From NCBI GenBank assembly GCA_947652615.1, contig CANTDX010000003.1, positions 62,001-126,000 on the forward strand: a stretch of 64,000 nt of DNA, read 5' to 3'. The first letter of the stretch is position 1; each line of letters starts with the position of its first letter. Shown piece by piece: positions 1 through 9,430 of this stretch. Under the pieces are notes generated by a model. That model ran no database searches and was not told the origin of the DNA. It saw nothing but the letters and a program-made list of their open reading frames with translations. The DNA is from an uncultured Dorea sp. Lineage in GTDB: Bacteria; Bacillota; Clostridia; Lachnospirales; Lachnospiraceae. Both the position numbers and the translations under genes were made by a program.

Positions 1-669
1 CTGATGTGGCTTGCTTATACTATGAACGGAATCGTATTCAACGACGACGGAACTCTGAACAAGGACTCTGTCCTTGCAGCGCTGAAGTACGAAGAACAGC
101 TTATCAAGGACGAGCTGGTGGATCCTGCGGACAAGACCTCTTCCGGTATGGACGCCTATAAGCGTATCTTATCCGGATCCGCGAATTTCCTGACCGGGCC
201 TACCTCCTTCGTATCGAAGAGCACCAACGAAGAGGACTGCAGCGTAATCGGTCAAATCACACCGATCCTGGTTCCCGGCAAGGATGCCAAAGCAACCGTT
301 ACTATGGCGCTGCCGGAAGCGCTTGGCGTGACCAAGTTCTCCGAGAACAAGGATGCAGCGAAGAAATTCATCGAATGGTACACATCCGCCGAGATGCAGG
401 AAGCATTGAATGAGACGAACACCGCTATTCCTACGCTGAATTCCGTATTGAAGAAACTGATCGACGACGGCAAGATCCAGAACGCAGGCGCCATGATGGA
501 ACAGGCAGAACTGATCGCTTCCCCGTTCCCCGGCGGAGTTCCGGCTTACTACGCAGAGATGAGCAACACCATGTACAATGCGATCAATAAGATGGCATTG
601 GGAGAGATGACTGCCGATGAAGCTTATGCTGAGATGGAGGCGAAGGTAGCAGAACTGGCTGCCGAGTAA
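1..669 (+). CDS. Sugar ABC transporter, solute-binding protein (C-terminal part)
   Basis: The reading frame is open from base 1, so the N-terminus (lipoprotein signal and first lobe) lies outside the window; 222 codons remain. The sequence resembles the C-terminal lobe of family 1 extracellular solute-binding proteins (MalE/UgpB type): an EALGVTKFSENKDAA-like stretch followed by KKFIEWYTSAEMQEAL, where these proteins describe the bound ligand pocket and hinge. The stop codon abuts the start of the first permease, so it is the first gene of a CUT1 operon. It would be membrane-anchored outside the cell and deliver a sugar or oligosaccharide to the permeases. Ligand cannot be told from this part. 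Confidence 0.88.
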   Translation: MMWLAYTMNGIVFNDDGTLNKDSVLAALKYEEQLIKDELVDPADKTSSGMDAYKRILSGSANFLTGPTSFVSKSTNEEDCSVIGQITPILVPGKDAKATVTMALPEALGVTKFSENKDAAKKFIEWYTSAEMQEALNETNTAIPTLNSVLKKLIDDGKIQNAGAMMEQAELIASPFPGGVPAYYAEMSNTMYNAINKMALGEMTADEAYAEMEAKVAELAAE

Positions 670-1539
670 ATGATGAAAAAGAAGATATTACCTTATCTCT
701 TACTATCACCCATGATCCTGATCATGGGTGTATTAGTATTTTATCCGATCATAGCAACATTCTCATACAGCCTTAAGAAATGGAAGCTGACCGCGCCGAA
801 CGATATCCATATGGTGGGGCTTCGCAATTATGTCAGTATTCTGAACTCCGACTCCTTCTGGTACAGCTTCCAGAACACACTGTTTATCCTGGCGGTTGTC
901 GTACTTCTGACAACCGTACTTGGATTCCTTACGTCCATTTTCCTGAATATTGATGTGAAATGGTCCGGTATCCTGTTGGCGGTCGCCATGCTGCCATGGG
1001 CGCTGCCCCCTTATGTCAACGGAATCCTGTGGAAATTCGTATTTTCATCCGGGTATGGATTCATGAACAAGACCGTCATCGGCCTGGGACTTGCAGACAA
1101 ACCGATCGAATGGCTTAGTTCCCGCTGGTCGCTCCTTCTGATCGTATCCTTGGTTGTGACCTGGCGCAGTATCCCATTCACGGCGCTGGTATGCCTGGCG
1201 GGCAGGCAGTCAATCCCCGGCGGCCTCTACGAAGCGGCGCGCATCGACGGCGGAAACAGGCGGACGATCTTCCGGACGATCACCCTGCCTCTTATGCTCC
1301 CGTTTCTGGCGATCGGAATTACATCCACATCCGTCACGGCCATCAACGTATTCGACGAGATCATTGCACTGTCCGGATACAGCGACCTGGGGAAAAACAT
1401 ACTGGTAGAGAGCTATATGACCACTTTCTCTTTCCTGGACTTCGGAAAGGGAAGCGCAGTTACTTATCTGGTGATGCTGTTTGCGGGAATCTTAGGGATC
1501 TTCTACCTTAGAAGTCTGAACAAGGAGGTAGAATACTGA
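670..1539 (+). CDS. Sugar ABC transporter permease, MalF/UgpA type
   Basis: Inner-membrane subunit of a carbohydrate (CUT1) importer, 289 residues with about six membrane spans beginning at residue 6 (LPYLLLSPMILIMGVLVFY). The EAA loop that docks the ATPase is visible around residues 178-197 (EAARIDGGNRRTIF followed by RTITLPLMLP). The start directly follows the binding-protein stop; ATG at 670 or 673 are both possible. The stop overlaps the ATG of the next permease by one base, so the two are translationally coupled. No ATPase gene follows; in Firmicutes such systems usually borrow a shared MsmX-type ATPase encoded elsewhere. Confidence 0.93.
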   Translation: MMKKKILPYLLLSPMILIMGVLVFYPIIATFSYSLKKWKLTAPNDIHMVGLRNYVSILNSDSFWYSFQNTLFILAVVVLLTTVLGFLTSIFLNIDVKWSGILLAVAMLPWALPPYVNGILWKFVFSSGYGFMNKTVIGLGLADKPIEWLSSRWSLLLIVSLVVTWRSIPFTALVCLAGRQSIPGGLYEAARIDGGNRRTIFRTITLPLMLPFLAIGITSTSVTAINVFDEIIALSGYSDLGKNILVESYMTTFSFLDFGKGSAVTYLVMLFAGILGIFYLRSLNKEVEY

Positions 1540-2378
1540 TGAAATTCGGCAAAAAGATCGGCTATCTCATAGCCCTTGTGATCTTCCTGATCTTGACGCT
1601 TGGACCGTTCCTGTGGACATTCGTACTGTCTGTCACCCCGGAATACGCTATGATGGAGAAGACGACAAGACTGCTGCCTGAAGTCATTACCTATGACAAT
1701 TACCGGGAACTTCTGACATCCGGAACACAGAAGGGCAGTATCCTGATCACCGGTATAAGAAATGCATTAAAGGCGGTGGGGGTAACCCTGATCCTCGGAA
1801 TCCCTATAGCCATGATGAGCGCATACGCCCTAAGCCGCATGGAATTCAAAGGACGGCGCCTGATCAAGAACCTGCTGCTGATCACCATGGTCATTCCGGT
1901 GATGGCAACCATCATCCCCCTGTTCCGCCTGTTTGTGGCAAGACAATGGCTGGATGATGTGTTCTGGCTGAGTACGGTGTATGTTAGCTCCTACCTTCCT
2001 ATGGTAACGTGGCTGATGGCGAATTATTTCGCAACCATACCAAAGGAATTGGAAGAAGCCGCGCAGATAGACGGCTGCGGACGGCTCGCTTCCTTTCTCA
2101 GGATCATTGTGCCGACTTCCTACCCTATCATCCTGTCGGCGGCGCTTATTATGTTCCTGAATACCTGGAGCCAGTTCCAGATCCCTCTGATCCTGGCATC
2201 CTCTCTGGAGACGAAGCCGGTGGCGATCGTGGTGTCTGAGTTCATGACGAAGGACTCCATCCAGTATGGACTTACGGCGGCGGCTGGGATAATCGCGGTC
2301 CTTCCGCCGGCGGTTACGGCGCTGATCTTCCGGAAGTTCCTGATCTCAGGGATGATGGGCGGGGCGGTGAAGGGGTAG
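1539..2378 (+). CDS. Sugar ABC transporter permease, MalG/UgpE type
   Basis: Second membrane subunit of the CUT1 importer, 279 residues, about six spans. N-terminal span at residues 8-30, and an EAA loop EEAAQIDGCGRLASFLRI with the conserved G near residue 180. Start ATG overlaps the preceding stop (TGATG) and is preceded by AAGGAGG inside the end of the first permease. Last gene of the operon: a strong hairpin begins 14 bases after the stop. Substrate is unassigned; the order binding protein, MalF-like, MalG-like is the usual one. Confidence 0.93.
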   Translation: MKFGKKIGYLIALVIFLILTLGPFLWTFVLSVTPEYAMMEKTTRLLPEVITYDNYRELLTSGTQKGSILITGIRNALKAVGVTLILGIPIAMMSAYALSRMEFKGRRLIKNLLLITMVIPVMATIIPLFRLFVARQWLDDVFWLSTVYVSSYLPMVTWLMANYFATIPKELEEAAQIDGCGRLASFLRIIVPTSYPIILSAALIMFLNTWSQFQIPLILASSLETKPVAIVVSEFMTKDSIQYGLTAAAGIIAVLPPAVTALIFRKFLISGMMGGAVKG

Positions 2379-2391
2379 CTCATCCTGATTT

Positions 2392-2420
2392 TAGTCGGCG
2401 TACTGAATATACGCCGACTA
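2392..2420. terminator. Hairpin terminator after the sugar transporter operon
   Basis: Perfect 11-bp stem TAGTCGGCGTA / TACGCCGACTA around a 7-base loop, located between two converging reading frames. The T-tract is weak on both sides (TCCATTTATT on the plus side), so efficiency is uncertain; it could serve both strands. Confidence 0.7.
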
Positions 2421-2425
2421 TCCAT

Positions 2426-2572
2426 TTATTCCTGTTCTTTCGCAAGAGCGATTTTGTCAAGCATTTCAAGGATTTCTTCTTTCTTATAGTTCTCCTTCTC
2501 GCCACTGGCAAACGCTAAACGGATCTCGTAAATTGTCGAGTTTTTTATGATTTCAATTTCTTTTTCATTCAT
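2426..2572 (-). CDS. Small uncharacterised 48-residue protein
   Basis: A 48-codon frame starting MNEKEIEIIKNSTIYEIRLA and ending KIALAKEQE, preceded on its strand by AGAAAGGAAAG, a plausible ribosome site about 10 bases before the ATG. Composition is charged and helix-favouring (E/K/I/L), with no membrane segment. It lies convergent to the sugar permease and divergent from the ATC-hydrolase-family gene. Family not recognised; it could be a genuine small cytosolic protein or a chance frame. The good ribosome site and codon pattern favour a real gene. Confidence 0.5.
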   Translation of the reverse strand: MNEKEIEIIKNSTIYEIRLAFASGEKENYKKEEILEMLDKIALAKEQE

Positions 2573-2756
2573 GTTTCCATCTACTTTCCTTTCTATAACG
2601 TCTGTAGTAATTATATTTTACATGGTACTCTGTTCAATGTAAATAACTTATACGTTAAACTATATTGCAATTTTCATCCCTATTCCGCCGAATATGTAGT
2701 ATAATCAAGAAAATACATGACTTTATTATTGAAGTCAGAAAGGGGGATTGGGATTC

Positions 2757-3458
2757 ATGAACAACGAATCTATTTGCTGCAAGATCGAACACCACGCCGT
2801 TCTATTCGCATTTCTTGCAAAGCGTGCCATTGAATTAAGCGGAGAAGAAGGCCGGGAAGCAATCCTTGCCGGTATGACCACTTACGGCAACGAACGCGGC
2901 AGACGTATGGCGGCAAATGCACTCGCACGGGGCGACGAACTGACCACCCTGACTAACCAGGCTTACGGGGAATGGAAGCCTGATTACGACGGGCAGATGG
3001 AATTCGGACAGTTACGGACAGAACCGACACTACAGACCTACATATCCCGGTGCGCCTGGTGCGATGCATGGAAGAAGCACGGCCTGACGGAATACGGTAA
3101 GCTATATTGTGTCAATGTTGACAATGCCGTTTACCAGGGCTTTCGTTCAGACTTCGTCTGTACACCGACTGCAACTGCCATGAGCTGGGGCGGGGAGCGC
3201 TGCGAGTTCGACTGGGGATATCCACTGACACCGGAGGAAACGCATCTTCTCGCAGAAAAGAAAAAGGAACTTGGAACCTCCTGTATGAAGGATTTTAACT
3301 TCCATACGGCACATCTTAAGCATACCATCAGCAAAACCTTGATCGATCGATTAGGGGCAGACGGAGAGAAGGCTGTAGAACTGGCGCTTAAGGATTACAC
3401 CGATACCTTTGGGACGGAATACCTGGAAGTTCTGGAGGGTATCTACCCTGAATGCTAA
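2757..3458 (+). CDS. L-2-amino-thiazoline-4-carboxylic acid hydrolase family protein
   Basis: A 233-residue protein matching the ATC-hydrolase family of Clostridia: N-terminal helix region EHHAVLFAFLAKRAIELSGEEGREAI, a central CAWCDAWKKHGL Cys/Trp motif and a C-terminal DFNFHTAHLKHTI segment. Founder members open the thiazoline ring of ATC to S-carbamoyl-cysteine in L-cysteine synthesis, but most clostridial members have no tested function. ATG at 2757 is chosen because AGGGGG ends about 10 bases upstream; a TTG at 2748 is in frame and also possible. Stands alone ahead of proC. Family assignment is from pattern recognition; activity is inferred. Confidence 0.72.
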   Translation: MNNESICCKIEHHAVLFAFLAKRAIELSGEEGREAILAGMTTYGNERGRRMAANALARGDELTTLTNQAYGEWKPDYDGQMEFGQLRTEPTLQTYISRCAWCDAWKKHGLTEYGKLYCVNVDNAVYQGFRSDFVCTPTATAMSWGGERCEFDWGYPLTPEETHLLAEKKKELGTSCMKDFNFHTAHLKHTISKTLIDRLGADGEKAVELALKDYTDTFGTEYLEVLEGIYPEC

Positions 3459-3468
3459 ACAAAGACCT

Positions 3469-3531
3469 CGCGTCAGCGGTCAAATGTGCATGCAAGCATG
3501 TCCGTCTGGCTCGCTGCCTGCGGGAATAAAA
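3469..3531 (+). repeat. Dispersed ~62-bp repeat, copy 1
   Basis: From CAGCGGTCAAATGTGCATGC to CTGCGGGAATAAAAA this stretch recurs in inverted orientation at 26161-26230 with a 3-base indel and several transitions. It contains a GCATGCAAGCATG self-complementary core. This copy sits directly ahead of the proC ribosome site. No coding potential. Confidence 0.75.
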
Positions 3532-3545
3532 AGGAGTGAAAAAAT

Positions 3546-4343
3546 ATGATCACACAGAAAATCGGAATTATCGGCTGCGGCAACATGGGCGGAGCCATTC
3601 TCTACGGAGCACTGGAAAGCGGCGTTCTCCCCAAGGAGAATGTCTATGTATATGATATCAATCCTGCCATGATGGAAAAAGCAGGAAAATGGGGTGTCCA
3701 TCTTGCCAAGGATGATGAAGAAGTATGCGAAGCCGGCGACATCATCTTACTCGCTGTAAAACCACAGAATGCTGCGGAAGCACTCTCGCAATGCAGGCAG
3801 GCTTTGGACGGGAAAGCCCTGATGTCCATCGTCGCCGGAGTGACCGTAGAACGGCTTCGCAATATGATCGACGGAACCCCAAGGATCCTCCGGCTGCTGC
3901 CCAATACACCGGCCATGGTATTCGAAGGCGCCTTTGCCGTATGCTCGGACAATGATTTTACCAGAGAAGAGCTGTCAGCCGCAACTTCTATCTATGAATC
4001 GATCGGCATCATCGAGATGGTTCCTGAACATCTGATCGACGCTGCCTGTGCCTTGAACGGGGGCGGACCGGCATACGTCGCCATGTTTATCGAAGCCATG
4101 GCAGACGGAGGCGTGAAACAGGGGCTTTCCCGGGCAACCGCCTACCGCCTTGCCGCACAGACCTGTCTTGGAAGCGCCAAGATGATCTTAGAGCAGGGAA
4201 TTCATCCCGGAGAACTAAAGGATATGGTAACCTCTCCCGGCGGAACGACGATCGAAGGATGCGAAGCGCTGGAGCGGGGCGGCATGAGAGCTGCCGTGAT
4301 GGAATGTATCAATGCCGCCGCAAAGAAATCACGAAGCTTATAA
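3546..4343 (+). CDS. proC: Pyrroline-5-carboxylate reductase
   Basis: Last step of proline synthesis: NAD(P)H-dependent reduction of 1-pyrroline-5-carboxylate. N-terminal Rossmann motif IGIIGCGNMGGAI at residues 6-18, and the family signature in the C-terminal dimerisation domain: GGGPAYVAMFIEAMADGG, then SPGGTTIEG. Length 265 matches the family. Ribosome site AAAAAGGAG lies 8-9 bases before the ATG and is the end of the dispersed repeat just upstream. Appears monocistronic; the convergent exporter permease gene follows. Confidence 0.97.
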   Translation: MITQKIGIIGCGNMGGAILYGALESGVLPKENVYVYDINPAMMEKAGKWGVHLAKDDEEVCEAGDIILLAVKPQNAAEALSQCRQALDGKALMSIVAGVTVERLRNMIDGTPRILRLLPNTPAMVFEGAFAVCSDNDFTREELSAATSIYESIGIIEMVPEHLIDAACALNGGGPAYVAMFIEAMADGGVKQGLSRATAYRLAAQTCLGSAKMILEQGIHPGELKDMVTSPGGTTIEGCEALERGGMRAAVMECINAAAKKSRSL

Positions 4344-4420
4344 CAACATCGCCAGTCAATTTGAAGGGAACGGCACAGGAAAGGTGGAATCATATTACAT
4401 ACTCCTTTGTACCTACCGTC

Positions 4421-4464
4421 AAAAAATGTGCGTACAGTCCTGAAACATTTTAAGGCTGTACGCA
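4421..4464 (-). terminator. Intrinsic terminator of the exporter operon
   Basis: Stem TGTGCGTACAG / CTGTACGCAC with an 17-18 base loop; on the minus strand it is followed by TTTTTT (4421-4426). Lies 30 bases beyond the FtsX-type permease stop, between it and convergent proC. Confidence 0.85.
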
Positions 4465-4493
4465 CGATATATGTTTCTTAGACTTGTTCTTTT

Positions 4494-6836
4494 TTACAGT
4501 TCATTGATTGTTTCGGTTATGGCCATGTTACGGATCCGTTTTGCAGGAGCGTATACCGCCACAGCCGCACAGGCCATCATAAATACAACGATGATACACA
4601 GCATTGCCACCGGAGGATGCCATATTTTTCCGAAATACCGGGTAATCAATAGGGTATACAGGAAATAACTGAGCGGCAGGCCGACTCCGCATCCGGCCAC
4701 GAGACCGGACACGGCATAGGTAAATGCTTCCGCCGTGATCATCCTGGTAAGCTGTTCACTGTCCATGCCCACTGCCCGCATGGCGCCGTATTGTTTGGTC
4801 CGCGCCGCTACGCTGATGGAAATGCTGTTAATAATATAGAACAGGCTGACCATCCCGATAATTGCCAGAAAGCCGTAGACGCCCACCTTCATAAAAAGAT
4901 AAGTGGTATTGACCTCGCTGGTGTTTTCTCTTCCATCTGAAAAAACCACATCGCTGCCGGCAAGCTCGCTGATCTGCCGTACCGTACCGTCATCCGCATC
5001 GCCTCCAAGCTGCACGCCGACCATCGTAAGTCCCTGCTCTCCGGTCAGTCTTTCAAAGGTCTCCTGAGAACAGATGACAAGCAGCTCTCCCGGAAACAGG
5101 GCTCCTGTGACAGAACAAGTAATCGTAACCTCTTTTCCCCCAACCTGAACCGTATCTCCTACTTTCAGAGGATTATCTTTATTATAAACGGTCATAACTT
5201 TATCGCTGTCCCCATAAATGTCAGACAAATCCCCTTCCACCACCTCATCTTTAATGCTTTCGAATAAAAACTCATCGTAGGACTCCAGATTGATATGGTC
5301 GATTCCCTGCCGCGAAGAAACAGCCGGAACATTGTCCAGATAGGCGGTTCCGAAGGCGCCCTTAACACCGGGGATCTTAAGCGCCTTCTCTTTTACATCC
5401 TGTCCAAGCACCAGTGCGTTGGCATAGCCGTTCAGGGTAATATCCGGCTGCCAGGATTTTAAGGAGGGCATCAGCCCCTCTGCAAAATCCAAACCAACCG
5501 AGAAACATAGAATCAGTATAATCGTAAGTGCAAAAGAGGCCGTCATCAGAAACCAGTTCTTTTTGGAGGCGGTTGCATGATGAATACCCAGTGCTTTTTC
5601 TATTCTTCCGACTCCCCGTTTGATCGCATGCCGCCTGGCCGGGACGATTTCTGAATTGCCGGAAACCGCCGCCGCAGGGGACACCTTAGCCGCTCTCTTT
5701 GCAGGCGACTGTGCTGCCAGCAAAACAGTGACAACACCGACCAGTACACCGCTTAACAGTCCGACAGGACTTATGGCAAACACCGGCATGAATGCAAATT
5801 CTCCCCCGATTCCATAGCGCATGTACGCACAGATCCCCCAGCTTACCAGCGTGCCCATGATAACTCCCACAGGAACAGCCGTCTTGCACCAGTTCAGGGC
5901 TTCCAGCCTTACAAACTGGATGATCTGCCGGCGGCTTGCGCCGACACAGCGCATCATGCCAAAGAATTTTGTCCGCTGAGTGATATTACTGTTCAGGCTT
6001 CCGGATATCATCAATACTCCCGCCAGCAATATCATGACAAATGCCGCTGCTGCCATACCATATATATTTTGTATATTCTTATTCTTACTTTGCCCAGACA
6101 GTCCCATCGTAGCAGTATTTTCAGAAACATTGTCCTCTGTCAGGCCATATTGCTCCCTGATCTCCATGACACTGTCGGAAGACGTCTCTTGAAACTGCAC
6201 ATAGCAGGATGGGTGTTCCTCGATTCCATTTTCCTCCATGATCCCATGATACGCCTCTCTTGTCATGTACACAGCCACCATATACGTCTGCCCCCTGTAC
6301 CACTCTTTATCATCGGAGCCAAAACCAGATACGGTAAAAGCCGTATCCCCGGCAGGCGTATGCACCGTCACCGTATCGCCGACCTGTACATCCAGAGCAA
6401 GTTTTGCATTGCTGCTTAGCATCACTTCGTTGTCATTCTGCAGAATACCGCCCTCTTCAAGGGCATTGACAAGCTGTGTGATATAGGTTTCATCCACGCC
6501 ATACAAAGCGGCTTTCTTTTCACCGATATCATAGGGCTGATCTCCGTCCGTGTTAAAGGATTCACACCAGCCGGCGGCTTCGACATCCGGACGTCCCCCG
6601 ATTTCTTCTGCGGTTTCCTGTGAAATACCATCAATCCGGATATGCCAGTTCCCGTGTTTCTCCTGCATGTATCTGCTTAATGCCCCAATAGATATCTCCG
6701 CTATACTGAAAATAGCCGTGACAAGAAACACCGAGATAATAATGCACAGAAGTGTCAAACGATTCTGCCGCCTGTGTACACGTGCAGAGATCGGAATCAG
6801 GCTGAGATAACTTTTCATTTCCTGTCTCCTGTTCAT
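4494..6836 (-). CDS. FtsX/MacB-type ABC transporter permease
   Basis: 780-residue membrane protein with two MacB/FtsX halves: span at about 25-45, an extracytoplasmic domain of roughly 200 residues, spans near 260, 315 and 355, another near 428, a second extracytoplasmic domain, then three spans near 650, 705 and 745. The paired FtsX cores carry [16 protein letters not shown] and [17 protein letters not shown], the usual coupling-helix motif. ATG at 6836 overlaps the ATPase stop (ATGA) and has AAGGAG upstream; the frame is open to 6854. With the ATPase it forms an export or peptide-resistance/sensing pump. Substrate unknown. Confidence 0.93.
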   Translation of the reverse strand: MNRRQEMKSYLSLIPISARVHRRQNRLTLLCIIISVFLVTAIFSIAEISIGALSRYMQEKHGNWHIRIDGISQETAEEIGGRPDVEAAGWCESFNTDGDQPYDIGEKKAALYGVDETYITQLVNALEEGGILQNDNEVMLSSNAKLALDVQVGDTVTVHTPAGDTAFTVSGFGSDDKEWYRGQTYMVAVYMTREAYHGIMEENGIEEHPSCYVQFQETSSDSVMEIREQYGLTEDNVSENTATMGLSGQSKNKNIQNIYGMAAAAFVMILLAGVLMISGSLNSNITQRTKFFGMMRCVGASRRQIIQFVRLEALNWCKTAVPVGVIMGTLVSWGICAYMRYGIGGEFAFMPVFAISPVGLLSGVLVGVVTVLLAAQSPAKRAAKVSPAAAVSGNSEIVPARRHAIKRGVGRIEKALGIHHATASKKNWFLMTASFALTIILILCFSVGLDFAEGLMPSLKSWQPDITLNGYANALVLGQDVKEKALKIPGVKGAFGTAYLDNVPAVSSRQGIDHINLESYDEFLFESIKDEVVEGDLSDIYGDSDKVMTVYNKDNPLKVGDTVQVGGKEVTITCSVTGALFPGELLVICSQETFERLTGEQGLTMVGVQLGGDADDGTVRQISELAGSDVVFSDGRENTSEVNTTYLFMKVGVYGFLAIIGMVSLFYIINSISISVAARTKQYGAMRAVGMDSEQLTRMITAEAFTYAVSGLVAGCGVGLPLSYFLYTLLITRYFGKIWHPPVAMLCIIVVFMMACAAVAVYAPAKRIRNMAITETINEL

Positions 6837-7567
6837 TCCCTGTCTCCTTTCCATTCCGGTCCGTGCAAAGCAGACGTCCCCCGGACGTCTTGCACCCTCC
6901 CAAAATCTGTCATTTCTCCGTCCGATACCTGTAAAATACGATCCGCTGTCTGTGCTATGCCCTTGCTGTGGGTGATCATGATGATCGTCTGTTCATATTT
7001 TTTTGAAGCTTCTTTTAAGAGTCCGATGACCTCCCGGCTGTTCTGCGTATCCAGGTTCCCGGTTGGTTCGTCCGCCAGGATAAGGGCGGGACGGGTAATC
7101 AGCGCCCGTCCGATTGCCACTCTCTGCTGCTGACCGCCTGAGAGCTGGCTTGGCAGGTGATGCCGCCGTTCCGTAAGATTCAATACTGCCAGCAGCTCTT
7201 CCAGATATTTTCGATTTGGCTTCTGATAATCAAGCAGTACCGGAAAGATGATATTCTGTTCCACCGTCAGTTCCGGAATCAGATTGAAGCTCTGGAAAAT
7301 AAACCCGATATTCCTGCGCCGAAAGACGGTAAGGCTTTTCTCCTTCATCGCGAAGATATCCTTACTGCCGATATATATTTTGCCAAAGGAAGGCGTATCT
7401 AACGCGCCGACCATATTAAGAAGGGTACTCTTTCCGGAACCGGACTCCCCGACAATTGCCACAAATTCTCCTTTCGGCACCGAAAAACTAACTTTTTTCA
7501 GGGCATGTACAGCGGTATCGCCCTCTCCATAGACTTTAGAAATTGATTTTACTTCCAGTAAATTCAC
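6833..7567 (-). CDS. ABC transporter ATP-binding protein (MacB/LolD type)
   Basis: Energises the FtsX-type permease whose gene overlaps its stop. Walker [11 protein letters not shown]-loop [13 protein letters not shown], signature [15 protein letters not shown], Walker [14 protein letters not shown]-loop MITHSKG. The GTG at 7567 ([14 protein letters not shown]) is taken as start because AAAGAGGTG lies 8 bases upstream; an ATG at 7591 is in frame but overlaps that ribosome site and sits in a poly-T tract. About 140 bases separate it from the kinase stop, and that gap holds operator-like repeats and a terminator-like hairpin. Confidence 0.95.
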   Translation of the reverse strand: MNLLEVKSISKVYGEGDTAVHALKKVSFSVPKGEFVAIVGESGSGKSTLLNMVGALDTPSFGKIYIGSKDIFAMKEKSLTVFRRRNIGFIFQSFNLIPELTVEQNIIFPVLLDYQKPNRKYLEELLAVLNLTERRHHLPSQLSGGQQQRVAIGRALITRPALILADEPTGNLDTQNSREVIGLLKEASKKYEQTIIMITHSKGIAQTADRILQVSDGEMTDFGRVQDVRGTSALHGPEWKGDRE

Positions 7568-7596
7568 AGATATAACACCTCTTTCATACAAAAAAA

Positions 7597-7642
7597 TTCG
7601 TACATTGAAAATGAACCCGGGACTTCATTTTCAATGTACGAA
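7597..7642 (-). terminator. Terminator-like 19-bp hairpin between kinase and exporter genes
   Basis: Perfect 19-bp stem (TTCGTACATTGAAAATGAA and its complement) with an 8-base loop, followed on the minus strand by TTTTTTTG. It would end transcripts coming from the kinase, or attenuate those of the exporter, whose ribosome site starts about 15 bases further on. Confidence 0.85.
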
Positions 7643-7647
7643 AATCA

Positions 7648-7699
7648 TAACACGCAAACCTTACTGTAATATTACAATCATCCTACAATTTTGTAGGAT
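7648..7699 (-). promoter_or_regulatory. Operator-like repeats and probable activated promoter of the exporter genes
   Basis: Contains a 12-bp palindrome TGTAATATTACA (7665-7676), a second inverted repeat ATCCTACAA-TT-TTGTAGGAT (7680-7699), and, read on the plus strand, TTACAAT and CTACAAT spaced 11 bases, the one-turn spacing used by OmpR-family regulators. On the minus strand a TATGAT -10 box follows about 17 bases after this with no good -35 box, as in activator-dependent promoters. The adjacent OmpR-type regulator is the natural candidate ligand. Confidence 0.6.
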
Positions 7700-7706
7700 T
7701 CCATTT

Positions 7707-8735
7707 TCAGGAGGCGGCAATGTATAGATAGAATATCGTGCCATACCCCAGCTCACTGTCAACCGCAATGCTTCCCCCATGCGCTTCTATAATTGATTTC
7801 GCAAGAGGAAGGCCAAGCCCGATCCCTTTCGTGTCCTTGGAATACCGGCTTCGGTAAAACCTCTTGAAGATATAGTACAGATCCTCCGGATGGATTCCGC
7901 TTCCGTTATCTTTTACTGTAATCTGGAGTTCAGACGCTGACAGTTTCCATTCAATCCTGACAAAATCTCCTTTTTCCGTATGGTCTAAAGCATTTTTTAC
8001 AATATTTCCCACCGCCTCCATCAGCCAGTTACGATCACAGATAAAATCTATGGATTCATCTCCCGCAAGGAGGATCTCTTTCCCCTCCTGTCCCGCGCGG
8101 AACGAGAATTGTTTTTTTATACGCTCCATCATCTCAGATACATTTTCCGACGTTTTCATCATCACAATCGTACCTGCGTCAAATTTTGAGATTTTCAGCA
8201 GGTTCTGCACCAGCGTCTCAATCCTTTCCAATTCCTGTTCTGAAAAATCAGCAAACTCTTTGATGGCAGGCATACTTTCTGCCTCTCCCTGTATGATCCC
8301 GTTATAGATATTTAACGCGGCCAAGGGTGTCTTTAACTGGTGGGATATATCCAAAATTGTATTTTTTAAGAACTCCTTCTCCTTCCCCTCATTTTCAATA
8401 TGTGCGTTCAGGATGGCAACCAAGGAATTCACTTCATGGAACAGCCTGTACAGCTCACCCTCGTCGTTGCACTCAATCGTAACATTTTTGTCGCCGGATA
8501 TATACTCTGTAATCTGCGCTATGGCATTTTCCATGATCTTATGCTGTTCCTTGAAATACGCATAGCAAAACAGCAGTATAACAGCCGCCATGCACAAACC
8601 GCAGCCGATGATGTAATACGCCGCATTTTTAACTTCAAAGGCTGCAAACAACACGGAAATCAGTGTAAAAGCTATGGCACACCATAAGATACCGGCAAAA
8701 AGAAATCTGATCTTTCGGTTTACAAATATTTTCAT
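7707..8735 (-). CDS. Sensor histidine kinase with two membrane spans
   Basis: 342 residues. Two spans at about 11-31 and 36-56 separated by only a few residues, so there is almost no outside sensor domain: the arrangement of intramembrane-sensing kinases that work with ABC exporters. HisKA phosphoacceptor ISHQLKTPLAAL near residue 128, N box NIVKNALDHTEKG, G1 DNGSGI and G2 KGIGLGLPLAK. ATG 8735 has GAGG six bases upstream and begins 8 bases after the regulator stop; the frame runs open to 8762. It presumably phosphorylates the OmpR-family regulator in response to exporter status or a cell-wall-active peptide. Confidence 0.93.
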   Translation of the reverse strand: MKIFVNRKIRFLFAGILWCAIAFTLISVLFAAFEVKNAAYYIIGCGLCMAAVILLFCYAYFKEQHKIMENAIAQITEYISGDKNVTIECNDEGELYRLFHEVNSLVAILNAHIENEGKEKEFLKNTILDISHQLKTPLAALNIYNGIIQGEAESMPAIKEFADFSEQELERIETLVQNLLKISKFDAGTIVMMKTSENVSEMMERIKKQFSFRAGQEGKEILLAGDESIDFICDRNWLMEAVGNIVKNALDHTEKGDFVRIEWKLSASELQITVKDNGSGIHPEDLYYIFKRFYRSRYSKDTKGIGLGLPLAKSIIEAHGGSIAVDSELGYGTIFYLYIAAS

Positions 8736-8743
8736 CCTGTACC

Positions 8744-9430
8744 TCAATCTGCCGTGTTCCATCTATAACCCATGCCCCGTACTGTGATGATCCGTTTTGG
8801 TTTTCCCGGATTGTCCTCGATCTTTGTACGGAGCCTGCGGATATATACGGTAAGAGAATTGTTGTCTATATAATTTTCACTTAAGTCCCACAGCCTTCCT
8901 AAAATCTGGTCCGAAGAAAGTATCTGATCCGGGTTTTCCATGAACAGACACAGCAATTTATACTCGCTTACTGTCAGGTCAAGCAGATTCCCCTGTTTAT
9001 AAACCTCGCTTTTCAGAAGCTTTATATTGATACCGCCTGAGCTCAATTCTGTATCGGCTGTATTGAAATTTTCACTCCTGCGGAGCAATGCATGAATTCT
9101 TGACAGGAATACCGCCAATTTAAAAGGTTTTGTAATGTAATCATCACCGCCAATGTCAAGTCCCATGATAATATCTGTCTCTTCATCAGCGGCAGTGAGA
9201 AACATGATGGGTATTTTTGAAGTCCGGCGTATCTTCCTGCAGAACTCAAATCCGGAACCATCGGGAAGCGATACGTCCAGAATCACCAGATCATATTTTC
9301 CTTCTGTCCATAAATCATCCGCTTCTAACATGGTACGGGCAACATCTATTTCATACCCCTGCTTTTTGATGGCAAAGGAAAGCCCGTTTATTAAACTTAA
9401 ATCATCTTCCAGTAAAAACAGCCGTTTCAT
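8744..9430 (-). CDS. OmpR/PhoB-family response regulator
   Basis: 228 residues: receiver domain with acidic pocket LEDD at 7-10, phosphoacceptor Asp in DLVILDVSLPDGSG near residue 53, conserved T/K (FLTAAD, DDYITKPFK), then a winged-helix DNA-binding domain ending YIRRLRTKIE and ITVRGMGYRW. First gene of the regulator-kinase-ATPase-permease array. Likely binds the direct/inverted repeats ahead of the exporter genes. No clear ribosome-site ambiguity: ATG at 9430 follows AAAGGAGAGG. Confidence 0.96.
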   Translation of the reverse strand: MKRLFLLEDDLSLINGLSFAIKKQGYEIDVARTMLEADDLWTEGKYDLVILDVSLPDGSGFEFCRKIRRTSKIPIMFLTAADEETDIIMGLDIGGDDYITKPFKLAVFLSRIHALLRRSENFNTADTELSSGGINIKLLKSEVYKQGNLLDLTVSEYKLLCLFMENPDQILSSDQILGRLWDLSENYIDNNSLTVYIRRLRTKIEDNPGKPKRIITVRGMGYRWNTAD

